DNA from: Phycisphaerae bacterium SM23_33
Lineage (GTDB): Bacteria > Planctomycetota > Phycisphaerae > SM23-33
DNA length: 8,652 bases
Assembly (NCBI GenBank): GCA_001303665.1
Contig: LJUF01000125.1
Location: forward strand, 1 to 8,652
Direction of reading: 5' to 3'
Shown: one piece after another, positions 7,259 to 8,652 of the stretch
Layout of the letters: the number at the start of each line of letters is the position of its first letter
Numbering within the stretch: position 1 is the stretch's first letter
Notes under the pieces: generated by a model
Told to the model about the DNA's origin: nothing
The model's database searches: none
Seen by the model: the letters and a program-made list of their open reading frames with translations, nothing else
Made by a program: the position numbers and the translations under genes

Positions 7259-8652
7259 TCATTTCTTCGCGCGCTGGACGGCTTGCTGGAGTGGGCCGAA
7301 GCCCTGGCTGCCTTCGTTCAGGCGGGTGACGCCCTCGGCCTGGGCGATCTTGACGAACTTCTCGTAAGCGGCCTGGATGGAATCGCCCATAGGCCAGTCG
7401 GCCTGGGCGGCCTGCGCCCGGCCGCGCAGCTCATCCCACCGCATGATGAAGGTGTACATCGCCGGAAGCTGGGCGACCTGCACGCGGTGGCGGAGGTCGC
7501 CGTCGTCCTTGACGGCCTGCTCCGCCGCGGCCAGGTGGGCACAGCCCTGGCTGAGCGTCTCGAAGGACAGGAACTTGGCCGTGGGCGGGGAATAGCAGCC
7601 CAGCGGGTCGCCGCTGACCTCGACGGCGTCGTGGATCAGGTCCAGGTAGGCCCGGACGTGCCTGCCGGCCGGGCCGTAGTAGCCGTCCAGGAACTCCTGC
7701 ATCAGCTTCTGCGGGTCGCGCGTGGGGTGCCACAGCAGCTTCGCCAGCAGCCACGCCCGTAGCTCCGCCATCTCCGCCCCGGGGCTCTGGTAGGCGCCCT
7801 GTTCGAAGACGCCCTTGACGTTGTTGTCCACGAAGAACCTGACGTTGGGCGCCAGCACCCGCAGGTTCGGGTGCGGCAGGACGTAATGGCTGAAGTTCGT
7901 GGTGTAATCCCAGACGTACAGCCGCCGGCAGATCTTCGACCAGCCCAGCAGGTCTTCCCGGAACGCGCGGTTGCGCTCATCCGCCAGCGGCCTGCTGAAG
8001 GAGCACTCGATGCTGCACAGGCGGACGATGACGTTGGCCCGCGGCTTGACGTGCAGGGGCGGCTTGCGGGTGTAGCGGTAGGCCAGCGTGCTGATGGCCA
8101 CGCGGGGGAATTCTTTCTCGATGTCGGCCGCCACGTCGTTGACGAAATGCAGCAGCGACCCGGCCGGGCTGCCTTCCTGCTTGTCCAGGGCGGCGCAGCG
8201 GCTGCACTGGCAGTTGCCGACCCAGTCGTTCTGCGAGACCGAGGCGATGGTGGCGGCGGGGTTCTTCCGCAGCCGGGCCTTGAGGTTCCTGACCAGCTCG
8301 GCCCGCATCTGCGCATTGGTCAGGCACAACTGGGCGCCGCTGTGGGTGCGTTTGCCGCCGATCTCGCTGAACCATTCGGGATGCTCCTGGAAGTACTTCT
8401 CGGGGGGAATCAGCGCATAGAACGTGTGGACGAAGCCTTCGTAGACGTGCTTGCCGCCGCGCCTTTCATCCAGCCGGGCGGCGTGACCGTTGCACCGGTT
8501 GCGGGCGGCCCAGTCGCCGTCGAAGGCGTCGAACCAGAACGACTCGCGGTACTCCAGCGCCGGCACGTGCCGCACGTTCAGGGCGCCGATCTTGAGCGTG
8601 GGGATCTTGGGGATGCTGCTGGCCTTGGAGGTCCACCAGCGGCAGCCGACGT
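7259..8652 (-). CDS. DUF4838 glycoside-hydrolase-like protein, 5' end outside window
   Basis: The minus-strand frame is open to the right edge. Upstream of the GTG at 8575 it reads WWTSKASSIPKIPTLKIGALN and joins the family-like VRHVPALEYRESFWFDAFDG, so the true start lies beyond the window and GTG 8575 is internal. Family hallmarks follow in order, numbered from that GTG: DWAARNRCNG (21-30), the SVSQNDW-GNCQCSRC block with Cys122, Cys124 and Cys127, FVNDVA (144-149), ISTLAYRYTRKPP (161-173), YVWDYTTNFSHYVLPHPNL (220-238), GVFEQGAYQSPGAEM (255-269), and FLDGYYGPAG (295-304). A roughly 120-residue C-terminal tail is helix-rich by eye. DUF4838 proteins are TIM-barrel proteins related by fold to glycoside hydrolases, often secreted and linked to glycan use in Planctomycetota and Bacteroidota. 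The substrate cannot be read from the sequence. At least 464 residues are visible. The missing part should hold a signal peptide and an N-terminal hexosaminidase-like domain. Confidence 0.88.
   Translation of the reverse strand, partial: VGCRWWTSKASSIPKIPTLKIGALNVRHVPALEYRESFWFDAFDGDWAARNRCNGHAARLDERRGGKHVYEGFVHTFYALIPPEKYFQEHPEWFSEIGGKRTHSGAQLCLTNAQMRAELVRNLKARLRKNPAATIASVSQNDWVGNCQCSRCAALDKQEGSPAGSLLHFVNDVAADIEKEFPRVAISTLAYRYTRKPPLHVKPRANVIVRLCSIECSFSRPLADERNRAFREDLLGWSKICRRLYVWDYTTNFSHYVLPHPNLRVLAPNVRFFVDNNVKGVFEQGAYQSPGAEMAELRAWLLAKLLWHPTRDPQKLMQEFLDGYYGPAGRHVRAYLDLIHDAVEVSGDPLGCYSPPTAKFLSFETLSQGCAHLAAAEQAVKDDGDLRHRVQVAQLPAMYTFIMRWDELRGRAQAAQADWPMGDSIQAAYEKFVKIAQAEGVTRLNEGSQGFGPLQQAVQRAKK

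Noticed and set aside
6276..7367. A 363-codon plus-strand frame overlapping the toroid gene and running into the convergent gene
   Set aside because: It is a shifted-frame reading rich in Arg, Pro and Gly. The other frame has the family motifs and the ribosome binding site.
7283..7762. A plus-strand frame of 159 codons
   Set aside because: It is antisense to the strongly supported DUF4838 gene and has no family-like sequence.
1..8652. CRISPR array, insertion sequence, tRNA, rRNA or toxin-antitoxin pair
   Set aside because: No regular short repeats, transposase motifs, terminal inverted repeats, cloverleaf-like sequence or small paired genes were seen on either strand by reading. A tRNA or covariance-model search was not possible.

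Overview
The window is GC-rich DNA (by eye roughly two thirds G+C) whose gene content suggests a member of the Planctomycetota or a close PVC-group relative (Lentisphaerae/Kiritimatiellae type). The clues are a FecR-like surface/regulatory protein, a large secreted protein built of carboxypeptidase-regulatory-like beta-sandwich repeats, a DUF4838 glycoside-hydrolase-like protein, and frequent GTG starts. No rRNA, tRNA, CRISPR array, insertion sequence or phage gene was found. The organism call is inference from family content only.

Layout. Positions 2-913 (+) hold the 3' part of a FecR-domain gene that begins before the window. After 31 bases comes 945-3380 (+), a secreted protein with about five or six carboxypeptidase-regulatory-like units and a clear internal duplication of about 134 residues. 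After a 117-base gap comes 3498-6050 (+), an 850-residue protein whose centre looks like the ChaN/erythromycin-esterase (Tiki-like) superfamily. That centre is bracketed by two related NTF2-like domains, each opening with DLSTPEAA. After a 175-base gap comes 6226-7194 (+), a 322-residue squalene-cyclase/prenyltransferase-repeat (alpha/alpha toroid) protein. A 64-base convergent gap separates it from 7259-8652 (-), a DUF4838 protein whose start lies beyond the right edge.

How the genes may work together. The first three genes run in one direction with short spacing, and genes 2 and 3 have near-identical ribosome-binding leaders, so they are likely co-transcribed. FecR proteins are usually partners of sigma factors or envelope regulators, so a sigma-factor gene may lie just left of the window. 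The secreted beta-sandwich protein and the ChaN/EreA-like protein would then be exported products of the locus. This is inference. The toroid gene may be a separate unit, given its longer leader. The DUF4838 gene on the opposite strand is probably part of a polysaccharide-degradation locus to the right. Nothing here proves a new system. The best candidate for novelty is the symmetric NTF2-core-NTF2 protein and its pairing with FecR and the beta-sandwich repeat protein.
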